Source: SIG299 sp045593825
GTDB taxonomy: Bacteria; Bacillota; Clostridia; Lachnospirales; Lachnospiraceae
Reading direction: 5' to 3'
Length of the DNA: 25,457 nucleotides
Assembly (NCBI GenBank): GCA_045593825.1
Contig: JAZNXI010000079.1
Location: 1 to 25,457, forward strand
Shown here: in pieces, positions 7,793 through 14,947 of the stretch
Position numbering within the stretch: the first letter of the stretch is position 1
Layout: every line of letters begins with the position of its first letter
The notes under the pieces: model-generated
The model's input: only the letters and a program-made list of their open reading frames with translations
Told to the model about the DNA's origin: nothing
The model's database searches: none
Made by a program: the position numbers and the translations under genes

Positions 7793-8737
7793 ATGAACCT
7801 TTCCATTATATACGGTGTAGCCGCCGCCATTGCACTGTTGCTGGCGGTGGGCTACTGCACCATGGTCCGTAAAAAAGAAAACTGGCTGCTTTGGCTGTAT
7901 TTTTCCATCTTTATTGCCAATCTGGGGTATTTTACCCTGTCCATTTCCATGACGCTTGAGGAGGCTCTTTTGGCAAACCGGCTGGCCTACCTTGGCTGTG
8001 TGTTTCTGCCGCTGTTTATGCTGATGACCATCCTGAAGGTGTGTAAACTGAAATGCAGCAAGCTTTGGCAGAGCGTACTGCTTGCAGTCAGTACCGCTAC
8101 CTTTTTTGTTGCTGCCAGTCAGGGGTACCTGCCTTGGTACTACAAAGAGGTTACCTTCTCCCGTATTGAGGGCGTGGTAAAACTGACCAAGGTGTACGGA
8201 CCGCTGCATGCCATGTATTTTATATATCTGTTGGCCTATTTTGCCCTGATAATTGCCGTTATCTGCTACGCTGCGAGGCGCAAAAAGATTGCCTCCTATA
8301 AGCAGGCGGGGTTACTGGCGGTAGTGGTGTTATTTAACATTGCCATCTGGCTGGTGGAGCAGTTTATTCACTGGGAATTTGAATTTCTTGCGGTGTCCTA
8401 CATTGTCAGCGGGTTGTTGCTGTTGTTTTTATACGGCATGATTCAGGACTACGAGGAACTGCTGGCAAAAACAAAAGCGCAGCAGCAGAGGGAAACTGCA
8501 ACGGAGGATGCGGCATTTCGTCCGGTTCTTACCTTGGCAGAGTGGCCGGAGCTTCAGTTGTTATCCGCGAGAGAGCGGGACGTTTTGGATAAGATGTTAG
8601 AGGACAAGAAACGAAAAGAAATTGCAGAAGAATTATTCATTACGGAAAACACGGTAAAAAAACATACTACCAGTATTTTTGCAAAGCTGGGAGTGGCAAA
8701 CCGTGGGGAATTGTTTGAAAAAATCAGCAGGTCATAA
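7793..8737 (+). CDS. Seven-helix membrane protein fused to a LuxR-type HTH (membrane-bound one-component regulator)
   Basis: A 314-residue protein with seven hydrophobic helices in the first ~225 residues (about 4-24, 32-52, 62-85, 92-112, 143-163, 174-194, 202-222). The arrangement, with an extracellular loop before YGPLHAMYFIYLLAYF, resembles the histidine-kinase N-terminal 7TM sensor domain. After a short charged linker comes a LuxR/GerE HTH at about 250-312 (LSARERDVLDKM, then ITENTVKKHTTSIFAKLGV). No kinase, receiver or phosphoacceptor lies between them, so sensing and DNA binding are in one membrane protein. AAAGGAGAT precedes ATG 7793. It follows the ATPase by 19 nt and ends at a terminator. 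The next operon begins with another 7TM protein, which suggests a shared signal. Domain calls are firm; ligand and targets are unknown. Confidence 0.85.
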   Translation: MNLSIIYGVAAAIALLLAVGYCTMVRKKENWLLWLYFSIFIANLGYFTLSISMTLEEALLANRLAYLGCVFLPLFMLMTILKVCKLKCSKLWQSVLLAVSTATFFVAASQGYLPWYYKEVTFSRIEGVVKLTKVYGPLHAMYFIYLLAYFALIIAVICYAARRKKIASYKQAGLLAVVVLFNIAIWLVEQFIHWEFEFLAVSYIVSGLLLLFLYGMIQDYEELLAKTKAQQQRETATEDAAFRPVLTLAEWPELQLLSARERDVLDKMLEDKKRKEIAEELFITENTVKKHTTSIFAKLGVANRGELFEKISRS

Positions 8738-8752
8738 ATGAGTAGAAAAGTG

Positions 8753-8783
8753 ACGGGTACGAAACAGGTACCCGTTATTTTTT
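8753..8783 (+). terminator. Terminator after the 7TM-LuxR gene
   Basis: ACGGGTAC (8753-8760) and GTACCCGT (8768-8775) form a perfect 8-bp stem, followed by TATTTTTT. It separates the 7TM-LuxR gene from the pseudokinase/kinase operon. Confidence 0.9.
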
Positions 8784-8837
8784 GTCCGTAAACCCGCTAA
8801 AACAGCGGAGAATTCCCCAATAGGGTAAAGGAAATAC

Positions 8838-8849
8838 TACCCCGGGGTA
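8838..8849. promoter_or_regulatory. Perfect palindrome TACCCCGGGGTA, candidate operator of the sensor operon
   Basis: A 12-bp perfect palindrome with a further TAGGGTA at 8821-8827. It lies upstream of a possible -10 TATACT (8893-8898) that has no good -35. If transcription starts near 8905, the palindrome centre is about 61 bp upstream, the classic class I activator position. The half-site resembles the TACYYMT heptamer known for NarL, and the operon encodes a NarL-family regulator. That it is the operator is inference. Confidence 0.5.
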
Positions 8850-8918
8850 ATAGCATTCCTTTTAACAAACTGGTAGTATATTATCGGAGTATTATACTTA
8901 AAACGGGAGGAGAAATTT

Positions 8919-10583
8919 ATGCTAAAAGCAAAACTGACGGTATTAAAATATGCAGCGATTGTGGCAGTACTGATTTGCATTGCCTGGGCAATGGATACAG
9001 TGGATAACATGGTAGAGAGTGCCGTGCTGCAAGTCTTCTTTCTGGCCATCCGGAATCTGATACACATTTCCATGATTGTCAGCTGGTGCGCCTCCCTGTA
9101 TCGGCGTATTTTAAATAAACAGGTGCGGCAGCACATGATTGCGGTAGGACTTTTAATGGCATTCTGGCTGATGGCGAAAGCAATCAAATACGAATTTGTT
9201 TCCGACAAGACGTATTTCCTCGGAAGATATATCTGGTACAGCTATTATATTCCGATGATTCTGATACCGCTGTTTGGCGTATTTATCATTGACCATATCG
9301 GAAAAGAAGAAGATTACCGTATCCCGAAGAAGCTTTACTATTTGTACATACCGGCCTTTTTGATACTGGCCGGCATCTTTACCAACGACCTGCACCAGAT
9401 GGCCTTTTCCTTTCCGGAGGGCATCGAGTGGTTTGACAGTATTTATAAATACGGCGTGATATATTTTGCGGCCATGGCCTGGTTTGTGCTGGGCGGTATC
9501 TACTTTGTAGTGATGCTGTTAAAGAAGAGCCGTGTGCCGGGCAGTAAGGCCATGCAGAAGCTTCCGCTGATTATTATGCTGGGGGCAGTGGTGTTCTGGA
9601 CCCTGTATTGCCTGGAAATTTTCAGAGGCTGCGACTTAACCGTGGTGGACTGCCTGATTATTTCCCTGCTGTTAGAAAGTGCGATTCAGAGCGGTCTGAT
9701 TCCGTCCAACACAAACTATGACGAAATATTCCGCACCTCCACCGTGGCAGCCCAGATTGTAGACGAGGATTATCAGCCACGCATTATGTCTGCAGCGGCG
9801 GTTCCGTTTTCCGTAGAGCAGATGAAGCAGGCAGAAACCGATACCGTAAACCTTGGCAATACCCTGCTTCATTCCAAGCCGATTACGGCGGGACATGTGC
9901 TCTGGCAGGACGACGTTACCCAGATAAACGAACTGATGGAGCGCCTGAAGGATACCAGGGAGCAGCTAAACCAAAACAATCACCTGCTGCAGGCGGAGCT
10001 GGAATTAAAGGAAAATCAGGCAAAGGCGGATGAGAAAAACCGCCTGTATGACCGCATTTCCAAAGAGGTTGCCCCACAGCTGGTTAAGGTGGAAGAAATT
10101 TTAAAACGCATCGATAACGAGCCGGAGCAGGCAGAAAAACTGATGGCAAAGGTCTGCGTTATCGGTTCCTATATCAAACGACGGGGAAATCTTCTGCTTC
10201 TTTGGGAGGAAAACCGGCGCATTGACGCCAGGGAGCTGGAGTATTGCATCCGGGAATCCTTAGATAATCTTAAGCTGGCAAAGGTGTTTACCGCCTTTGA
10301 CTGCCAGTGTGCCGGCGAACTTTTGCCGGCACATATTGTTGCGGTTTACGACCTGTATGAAACTCTGGTGGAAAGCCTTTTAGATAACGTAACAGCCATG
10401 ATGATACGGCTGCGCTGTCTTGACGGCCGGGCAGAAATAAAGCTTCAGGTGGGATGTGAAGAGCAGATTGCCCAGAGCTCCTTAGAAAGCATTACCGTAC
10501 CCTTTGGCAGCTTTTCCTACGAGATTCAGGAGGAAGATGTCATGATTAGATATACCGTGCCGGAAGGAGGTGCAGGCGCATGA
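8919..10583 (+). CDS. 7TM sensor protein with degenerate histidine-kinase region (pseudokinase)
   Basis: A 554-residue membrane protein with about eight hydrophobic helices in residues 8-260, then a cytoplasmic segment, a coiled coil (about 325-385, LMERLKDTREQLNQNNHLL) and a kinase-like C-terminus. The helix that would carry the phosphoacceptor reads YDRISKEVAPQLVK (about 377-390), with no histidine where HisKA_3-type kinases have one. An N-box remnant (ETLVESLLDN) is present, but no G-rich ATP lid follows. It is therefore probably a catalytically dead sensor that works through the true kinase encoded next, whose ATG overlaps this stop by 4 nt (ATGA). GGGAGGAG precedes ATG 8919. It is the first gene of a four-gene operon. 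Alternative view: a divergent kinase whose catalytic residues I misplace. Confidence 0.82.
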   Translation: MLKAKLTVLKYAAIVAVLICIAWAMDTVDNMVESAVLQVFFLAIRNLIHISMIVSWCASLYRRILNKQVRQHMIAVGLLMAFWLMAKAIKYEFVSDKTYFLGRYIWYSYYIPMILIPLFGVFIIDHIGKEEDYRIPKKLYYLYIPAFLILAGIFTNDLHQMAFSFPEGIEWFDSIYKYGVIYFAAMAWFVLGGIYFVVMLLKKSRVPGSKAMQKLPLIIMLGAVVFWTLYCLEIFRGCDLTVVDCLIISLLLESAIQSGLIPSNTNYDEIFRTSTVAAQIVDEDYQPRIMSAAAVPFSVEQMKQAETDTVNLGNTLLHSKPITAGHVLWQDDVTQINELMERLKDTREQLNQNNHLLQAELELKENQAKADEKNRLYDRISKEVAPQLVKVEEILKRIDNEPEQAEKLMAKVCVIGSYIKRRGNLLLLWEENRRIDARELEYCIRESLDNLKLAKVFTAFDCQCAGELLPAHIVAVYDLYETLVESLLDNVTAMMIRLRCLDGRAEIKLQVGCEEQIAQSSLESITVPFGSFSYEIQEEDVMIRYTVPEGGAGA

Positions 10584-11863
10584 AAAACTACTACGAATTA
10601 GCAACACTGGTCCGGATTGCCCTGATGCTTGCCCTGTTTCTGGTTACCTGTGCCGGTGTGTGCCTGCTGCAAAGCCGCATAAGAAGGCGGTCTGTGTTAG
10701 AAGCCCTGCTGATTGTGCTTTGTTGTATCGCCAATGGGGGATGCATGATTTTATATGCTGCGGATGTCCGGATTCTAAAATACGAAATGGCAGCAGAACC
10801 CCTAAGTACCTGGCTTTGCGAAAAACCGGTGTTGTATGCGGTGCTGCTTGCCTTAGCGTCTGCTGGCTACTTTGTCTACCTTGGGATAAAAGACCGGAAT
10901 TACAGTAAAAAAGCCATTACCGGCTTTTCCATCCATGAAAGTCTGGACCACCTGACCACCGGTCTGTGTGTGTCCTACGAAAAAGGACGTATCATTTTGA
11001 TGAATCACCGCATGAACCGGTTGTGCTATATGCTGACCGGACAATCCCTGCAAAATGCCAACAGCTTCTGGGACACCGTCAGCGGCGGCGAGGTGCAGGA
11101 GAACGTGGAACGTCTCACCAGAGGCAGTTATCCCAGATTCCGCCTGCCGGACGGCACCGTCTGGACCTTTACCAGGGATGAGTTGGACGGACTGATTCAG
11201 ATTACCGCGGCGGATACTACCCGGCTTCATGCCTTGACGGAGGAGCTGAAGGAGAAAAATATCGACTTGGCGGCGTTAAATCTGCGCCTTAGAAAATACG
11301 GGGAAAACGTAGAAGAACTGACCCGTTCCAGGGAGCGCCTGGAAACCAAGGCCCGCATCCACAGCGAGCTGGGACAGGCATTGCTGGCCACCAGACGTTA
11401 CCTGGTAGAGCAGGACAGCAGCCAGAAGCCGCCGGTGGCCCTGTGGAAGCAGAATATCTCCGGTCTGCGGATGGAAGCAGAGCTGCAGAGCGAGGAGCTG
11501 TCTTTCGAGATGCTGATGCGTTTGGCCCGTGCCTGCGGCATTTCCATAGAAATTGACGGCCCGGTACCGGAGCAGGAAACGGCGAAAAAGCTGTTTTGCG
11601 TAGCTGCGGTGGAAGCCATGACCAATGCGGTGCGGCATGCGGATGCCAAGACCCTCCGGATTGCAACAAAGGAAGAGGAAACCATGTTCCGCATTGCCTT
11701 TACCAACGACGGCACAGCGCCGGAGCAGGAAATTACCGAAGGCGGAGGTTTATGTTCCCTGCGCAGAAAGGTAGAAAGCGCAGGCGGCTACATGACCGTG
11801 AAATGGCAGCCGGAATACCGGCTGGTTATTGACCTGGCAAAAGAAAGGGGAGAGGACATATGA
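10580..11863 (+). CDS. Membrane sensor histidine kinase, NarX/LiaS-like (HisKA_3-type)
   Basis: A 427-residue kinase with three N-terminal membrane helices (about 9-31, 37-60, 80-100). A PAS-like region follows (about 108-210, FSIHESLDHLTTGLCVSYEKG), then a coiled-coil linker and a dimerisation helix with the candidate phosphoacceptor H261 in ARIHSELGQALL. The HATPase domain has the N-box EAMTNAVRHAD (E345, N349) and a G-box GGGLCSL (388-394). It would autophosphorylate and pass phosphate to the response regulator encoded next. AAGGAGG (10564-10570) precedes ATG 10580. The ATGA overlaps at both ends indicate translational coupling with the pseudokinase and the regulator. Only ~100 residues are membrane-embedded and no large outer domain is seen, so the neighbouring 7TM protein may supply the sensing. 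Confidence 0.9.
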   Translation: MKNYYELATLVRIALMLALFLVTCAGVCLLQSRIRRRSVLEALLIVLCCIANGGCMILYAADVRILKYEMAAEPLSTWLCEKPVLYAVLLALASAGYFVYLGIKDRNYSKKAITGFSIHESLDHLTTGLCVSYEKGRIILMNHRMNRLCYMLTGQSLQNANSFWDTVSGGEVQENVERLTRGSYPRFRLPDGTVWTFTRDELDGLIQITAADTTRLHALTEELKEKNIDLAALNLRLRKYGENVEELTRSRERLETKARIHSELGQALLATRRYLVEQDSSQKPPVALWKQNISGLRMEAELQSEELSFEMLMRLARACGISIEIDGPVPEQETAKKLFCVAAVEAMTNAVRHADAKTLRIATKEEETMFRIAFTNDGTAPEQEITEGGGLCSLRRKVESAGGYMTVKWQPEYRLVIDLAKERGEDI

Positions 11864-12489
11864 CACATGTGCTGATTGTAGAAGATGACCCGATGGCTCG
11901 TCAGCTCCTGGAAATATACGTAAACAAAAGCGAAAACTACACCCTGGTGCAGTCGGTGGAAAGCGCCACCCTGGCGGAATTTTGCTGCCGCACCAACCAG
12001 ATAGACCTGATTCTCATGGATGTGTGCACGGCGATGAACGCCAGCGGCTTAGAGGCAGCGGAGCGCATCAAGCAGCAGCTTCCGGGGATAAAAATCATTA
12101 TTATCACCAGCCAGCCCGAGTGCACCTTTATCGACCGTGCCCGTGCCATCGGCGTGGACAGCTTCTGGTATAAAAGTGCCTCCGCAGAAGAAATTTTAAT
12201 GGTGATGGACCGCACCATGGAGGGGGAGCGGGTGTATCCCGACAATACCCCGATTTTAAAGCTTGGGTCCGCCGTAAGCAAGGATTTCTCACAACGGGAG
12301 CTGGAGGTGCTTCGTGAGGTGGTGGCGGGAGAAACCGACGCCGCTATTGCCGAAAAGCTCTGCATGTCCCTGCGGACGGTGAAGGGCCACATCCAGTCCC
12401 TGAAAGGAAAAACCGGCTTCCGCAACCGCACGGAATTGGCAGTACGGGTAAGGGAAAGCGGCCTGGTGATAAATGATGGGAAAGAGTAA
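11860..12489 (+). CDS. Response regulator, NarL/FixJ family (REC + LuxR HTH)
   Basis: A 209-residue DNA-binding regulator. The receiver domain (1-~125) has the acidic pair D9/D10 (VEDDP), phosphoacceptor D54 (LILMDVC), the switch T83 (IIIITSQ) and K105 (WYKSAS). The LuxR-type HTH (about 143-205) reads SQRELEVLREVVAG, then SLRTVKGHIQSLKGKTG. Its start overlaps the kinase stop by 4 nt, so the kinase is its likely partner. By family knowledge, NarL-type regulators bind inverted TACYYMT-like heptamers. TACCCC/GGGGTA motifs occur upstream of this operon (8838-8849) and between 14104 and 14342 before the surface-protein operon, so both are candidate targets (inference). The next gene begins shortly after the stop. 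Confidence 0.94.
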   Translation: MTHVLIVEDDPMARQLLEIYVNKSENYTLVQSVESATLAEFCCRTNQIDLILMDVCTAMNASGLEAAERIKQQLPGIKIIIITSQPECTFIDRARAIGVDSFWYKSASAEEILMVMDRTMEGERVYPDNTPILKLGSAVSKDFSQRELEVLREVVAGETDAAIAEKLCMSLRTVKGHIQSLKGKTGFRNRTELAVRVRESGLVINDGKE

Positions 12490-12508
12490 AAGCAAGAAAG
12501 GAACTGCC

Positions 12509-13864
12509 ATGAAAAAGAGAACAGGAATTTTGATACTGCTTTGCTTGTTGCTGATGGCGGCAGGCTGTAACAAAAATACAAATAAAGCGGAAGAACCGTC
12601 GCCAACCGCGACCGTGGCACCTACTGTAACTGCGACTTCGGCGCCAACGGCCACACCCGTGCCGACCGCAACCCCGGAGCCAACCACAACACCTACACCA
12701 ACACCTACGCCGGTGCCTAAGCTGCAGCTGCTGAAGCTGAACAAAAAGCAGCTGTATGATTATAGCTGGTCCGAGGAATATAATGTGCCTCTGGCAGAGC
12801 TGGACTGCTCCACCATTCACCTGCAGACGGAGGATGCAATGCGGTATCCCGGCCTGGCAAAGGCGTTGTCGGAAGAGTGTGACTTATACGAGGTTAATAT
12901 GCTGGAAGAATATGACTGGCTCACCCAGGATGCAAAGGAACAGCTTTCCTCCGGCGTACAGGGCTTTGACATGCTGGTTTCTTCCCTGGATGTGCATGTA
13001 AGGCGTGCAGATGAAACCGTGCTCAGCCTGCTTTACGACTCCTATTACTACAACGGAATGGGAGAAGGAAGAAGAAGCTTCTGGGGCGGAAATTTCGACA
13101 CCGAAACCGGCCGGGTGCTGTATCTTCCCGATGTGGTAACCGACCTGGGCGAATTTGCAAAAACGGTGGAAAACGAGCTCTATGGCGAGTTAGGAAAAGA
13201 TCTTTTTTACAGCGATACCATTATTGAGGAATATTTCAGGGACTACGGTGCCGACGGAACCCACTGGACGATGGAATACAACGGCGTCACCGTGTACTTT
13301 GACGAAGGAGAAATTGCAAATTCCGGCTTCGGAGCAATCAGTCTCACCGTAGAATTTTCAGAGTATCCGAATCTTTTTGCAGAGAAATATACAAAGATAC
13401 CGGAAGCGTATATGGTTGGTCTGCCGGTAAAATCCACCTTCTGCACAGACTTAGACGACGACGGAACCGGCGATTGGCTTGCGGTGTACGACACCTATGA
13501 TGAGGAGTTTTACTGGAATGCAACCGTGTACATTTCAACAGCACTGGTGGATTACGCAGAAAGCTTTTTGGCGTACGATTGCGAGCCGTATTACATAAAG
13601 AGTGCGGACGGAAAGAACTATCTGTATCTTTTTGCCGAGCAGGAAACCCAGATGTATCTTCACGTGTATGAACTTACAAATGTAACCATAAGCAAGGTGG
13701 GCGAATTAAATGTTTCACCGTACTATGATGACGGAATTTCGGCGGCATTGACAGACCCTGACCGCATGCATTTTGATATTTTCAGCGAAGAAGCAGGCGG
13801 AGGAATCTCCGAGGGAAATGACTACTTTTCCGTAGGCGATGATGGGATGCCGGCACAGGGGTAA
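12509..13864 (+). CDS. Lipoprotein with Thr/Pro-rich linker and DUF3298/RsiV-like domain
   Basis: A 451-residue secreted lipoprotein. The start at 12509 is chosen because AAAGGA (12497-12502) lies 6 nt before it and the N-terminus (MKKRTGILILLCLLLM) is a signal peptide ending in AAGC; an upstream in-frame ATG at 12473 lies inside the preceding gene. A low-complexity linker of Thr, Pro and Ala (about residues 30-65) follows, as in cell-wall-spanning lipoproteins. The folded part (about 75-290) resembles the DUF4163/DUF3298 pair found in RsiV and PdaC (TETGRVLYLPDVV, then HWTMEYNGVTVYFDEGEI). A later DLDDDGTGDW loop (about 311-320) looks like a calcium-binding turn. As the last gene of the kinase operon it may be an outer sensor, for example for lysozyme or wall damage as with RsiV. 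That role is inference. Confidence 0.85.
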   Translation: MKKRTGILILLCLLLMAAGCNKNTNKAEEPSPTATVAPTVTATSAPTATPVPTATPEPTTTPTPTPTPVPKLQLLKLNKKQLYDYSWSEEYNVPLAELDCSTIHLQTEDAMRYPGLAKALSEECDLYEVNMLEEYDWLTQDAKEQLSSGVQGFDMLVSSLDVHVRRADETVLSLLYDSYYYNGMGEGRRSFWGGNFDTETGRVLYLPDVVTDLGEFAKTVENELYGELGKDLFYSDTIIEEYFRDYGADGTHWTMEYNGVTVYFDEGEIANSGFGAISLTVEFSEYPNLFAEKYTKIPEAYMVGLPVKSTFCTDLDDDGTGDWLAVYDTYDEEFYWNATVYISTALVDYAESFLAYDCEPYYIKSADGKNYLYLFAEQETQMYLHVYELTNVTISKVGELNVSPYYDDGISAALTDPDRMHFDIFSEEAGGGISEGNDYFSVGDDGMPAQG

Positions 13865-13957
13865 AAGGAAAAGGGCCCAATCACATTTGAGTTTAATAAC
13901 CATAAGTTTGGTGTGCTTGAAGAAGTAGAATTTTTATCAAAGTGTGGCAAAGTCTAA
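13865..13957 (+). other. In-frame open stretch after the lipoprotein stop, possible gene remnant
   Basis: Directly after the lipoprotein TAA the same frame stays open for 30 codons, ending at TAA 13955-13957. It encodes a protein-like segment (FEFNNHKFGVLEEVEFLSKC). There is no start codon or ribosome binding site. It could be the decayed end of another gene, such as a transposase, or chance. I do not recognise a family. Confidence 0.3.
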
Positions 13958-13965
13958 AAGGATAA

Positions 13966-14003
13966 ATAGCCCATGCATTTTTATAACTAGATGCATGGGC
14001 TAT
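13966..14003 (+). terminator. Long perfect hairpin after the sensor operon, possible terminator
   Basis: ATAGCCCATGCAT (13966-13978) and ATGCATGGGCTAT (13991-14003) form a perfect 13-bp stem with a 12-nt loop. It is 102 nt past the lipoprotein stop. No strong T-run follows on either strand, so it may be a weak terminator or an RNA-stabilising hairpin. Confidence 0.5.
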
Positions 14004-14103
14004 ATTATAAATGTGGTTTACTAAAATAAAGGTTCGTCTCTTTGATAAATTGGAAGTTGTCGATTTGCATCGTCAGTGAAGAAAATGCGAAGCATTTTTT
14101 ACC

Positions 14104-14342
14104 CGGGGTATATACAATATTTTTATCGTGCCATACCCTGTGAAGTCCCATTTTTCTAAAAAAATACCAGGCAAGGGGTATCTATAAAGTAATCTTATCG
14201 AAATACCCCGCTATTTCTGATTTTCGGGGTATTTTGACCATGAAATTTCGCAGCTACCCTCTAACGTCAGGTAAAATGCATTCTACAGAGTATTTCTTGG
14301 CAAGTCAGGGTGTGAGACGCTAGTTTTTCTTTGTATACCCCG
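14104..14342. repeat. 239-bp palindromic (MITE-like) intergenic element with TACCCC motifs
   Basis: The left end (CGGGGTATATACAA, 14104-14117) and the right end read on the other strand (CGGGGTATACAA, 14342-14331) are inverted copies differing by a 2-nt indel. The similarity continues inward with CGTGCCATACCCTG (14128-14141) against CGTCTCACACCCTG on the opposite strand near 14308-14321. In the middle, AAATACCCCG (14201-14210) and CGGGGTATTT (14225-14234) form a 10-bp hairpin stem. The layout resembles a miniature inverted-repeat element. No long ORF and no obvious target duplication are seen. The same motifs could instead be regulator binding sites. A very short hairpin with a T-run, AAATGCGAAGCATTT (14084-14098), lies just to the left. 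Confidence 0.55.
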
Positions 14343-14391
14343 TAGACTAATCAAAGGTATTTGTTAGTAACATAATTCGTTCGATAAAAAT

Positions 14392-14428
14392 AGCCTCTGC
14401 ATAATATTTCATTGAATATACAGAGGCT
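14392..14428. other. Hairpin in the gene-free stretch before the surface operon
   Basis: AGCCTCTG (14392-14399) pairs with CAGAGGCT (14421-14428), with an inner ATATT/AATAT pairing. No T-run follows on the plus strand. Its role is unknown; it lies between the palindromic element and the strong terminator at 14460-14508. Confidence 0.45.
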
Positions 14429-14459
14429 GAGTTTAATATTTACTTTGTCTACAGTCTGT

Positions 14460-14508
14460 GGCAAAAAAATACCACTATGGAGACATCCATAGCGGTATTT
14501 TTTTTGCC
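14460..14508. terminator. Strong, nearly symmetrical terminator upstream of the surface operon
   Basis: ATACC and CTATGG pair with CCATAG and GGTAT around AGACAT. The stem is flanked by A7 on the left and T8 on the right, with outer GGC/GCC, so it could end transcripts in both directions. No gene lies just before it on the plus strand, so it may end the sensor operon transcript or a short untranslated RNA from the 14340-14460 region. Confidence 0.8.
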
Positions 14509-14612
14509 TTTTTTTACAAACTTTGCACTAAAGTACGATGTGCCGAAAACTTCATTGTGTTAAAGTGTTAATAGGAGAATTGGCGCTATATGCCCATAGA
14601 GAGGAAGAGAGA

Positions 14613-14921
14613 ATGAAGCAACGGATAAAAGAGCATTTTGTGGACTGCTCAAAAAAGGACGGATTTTGCTTTTCCTTAACCTGTACCGTATGCGGCACGG
14701 TGTGGAAAAGCAGCATAGTAAAACCGGAGGTATCCACAGCGGCAAAGCGGATGTATCAAAACGAACATAACCGCGCAAAGGAGGCAGCCTATCTGGAGGC
14801 AGCAACCGCATTTAAAATCTGTCGCCTGTGCGAGGCACCGGTATGCAACAACTGTATAGTTGTAATGGGAGAAATGGAAGTATGCAGCAGCTGCGCCAAG
14901 CGGCTGCAGAGCAAATTGTAG
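14613..14921 (+). CDS. Small zinc-ribbon-like protein with four CxxC motifs
   Basis: A 102-residue, probably cytoplasmic protein with four CxxC knuckles: CTVC (24-27), CRLC (70-73), CNNC (78-81) and CSSC (91-94), plus C12 and C19. The last three knuckles are closely spaced and could form one or two zinc sites, joined to the first by a charged helical stretch. I chose ATG 14613, which has AGGAAGAG a few bases upstream. The longer frame starting at 14538 has no ribosome binding site and an unconvincing N-terminus. The gene precedes the giant surface-protein gene by 26 nt and is probably co-transcribed with it. The function is not recognised; a regulator or chaperone of the large protein is one speculation. 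Confidence 0.75.
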   Translation: MKQRIKEHFVDCSKKDGFCFSLTCTVCGTVWKSSIVKPEVSTAAKRMYQNEHNRAKEAAYLEAATAFKICRLCEAPVCNNCIVVMGEMEVCSSCAKRLQSKL

Positions 14922-14947
14922 AGGAGAAAAAAGAGGAGGTAAAAGGA

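Noticed and set aside
12289..12820. Minus-strand open frames with Gly/Val- or Arg/Cys-rich low-complexity translations
   Set aside because: They are the antisense of the Thr/Pro linker and neighbouring coding sequence of the lipoprotein and response regulator. They have no ribosome binding site.
14040..14350. Coding gene in the stretch between the sensor and surface operons
   Set aside because: Some frames read protein-like for 30-50 codons but lack ribosome binding sites and run through inverted repeats and hairpins.
14538..14612. Longer start for the zinc-ribbon gene
   Set aside because: The ATG at 14538 has no Shine-Dalgarno sequence and adds a segment unlike the rest; ATG 14613 has AGGAAGAG just upstream.
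14828..14947. Longer start for the first giant protein
   Set aside because: It would overlap the zinc-ribbon gene by ~94 nt and bury the signal peptide. ATG 14948 has AGGAGGT at ideal spacing and begins the signal peptide directly.
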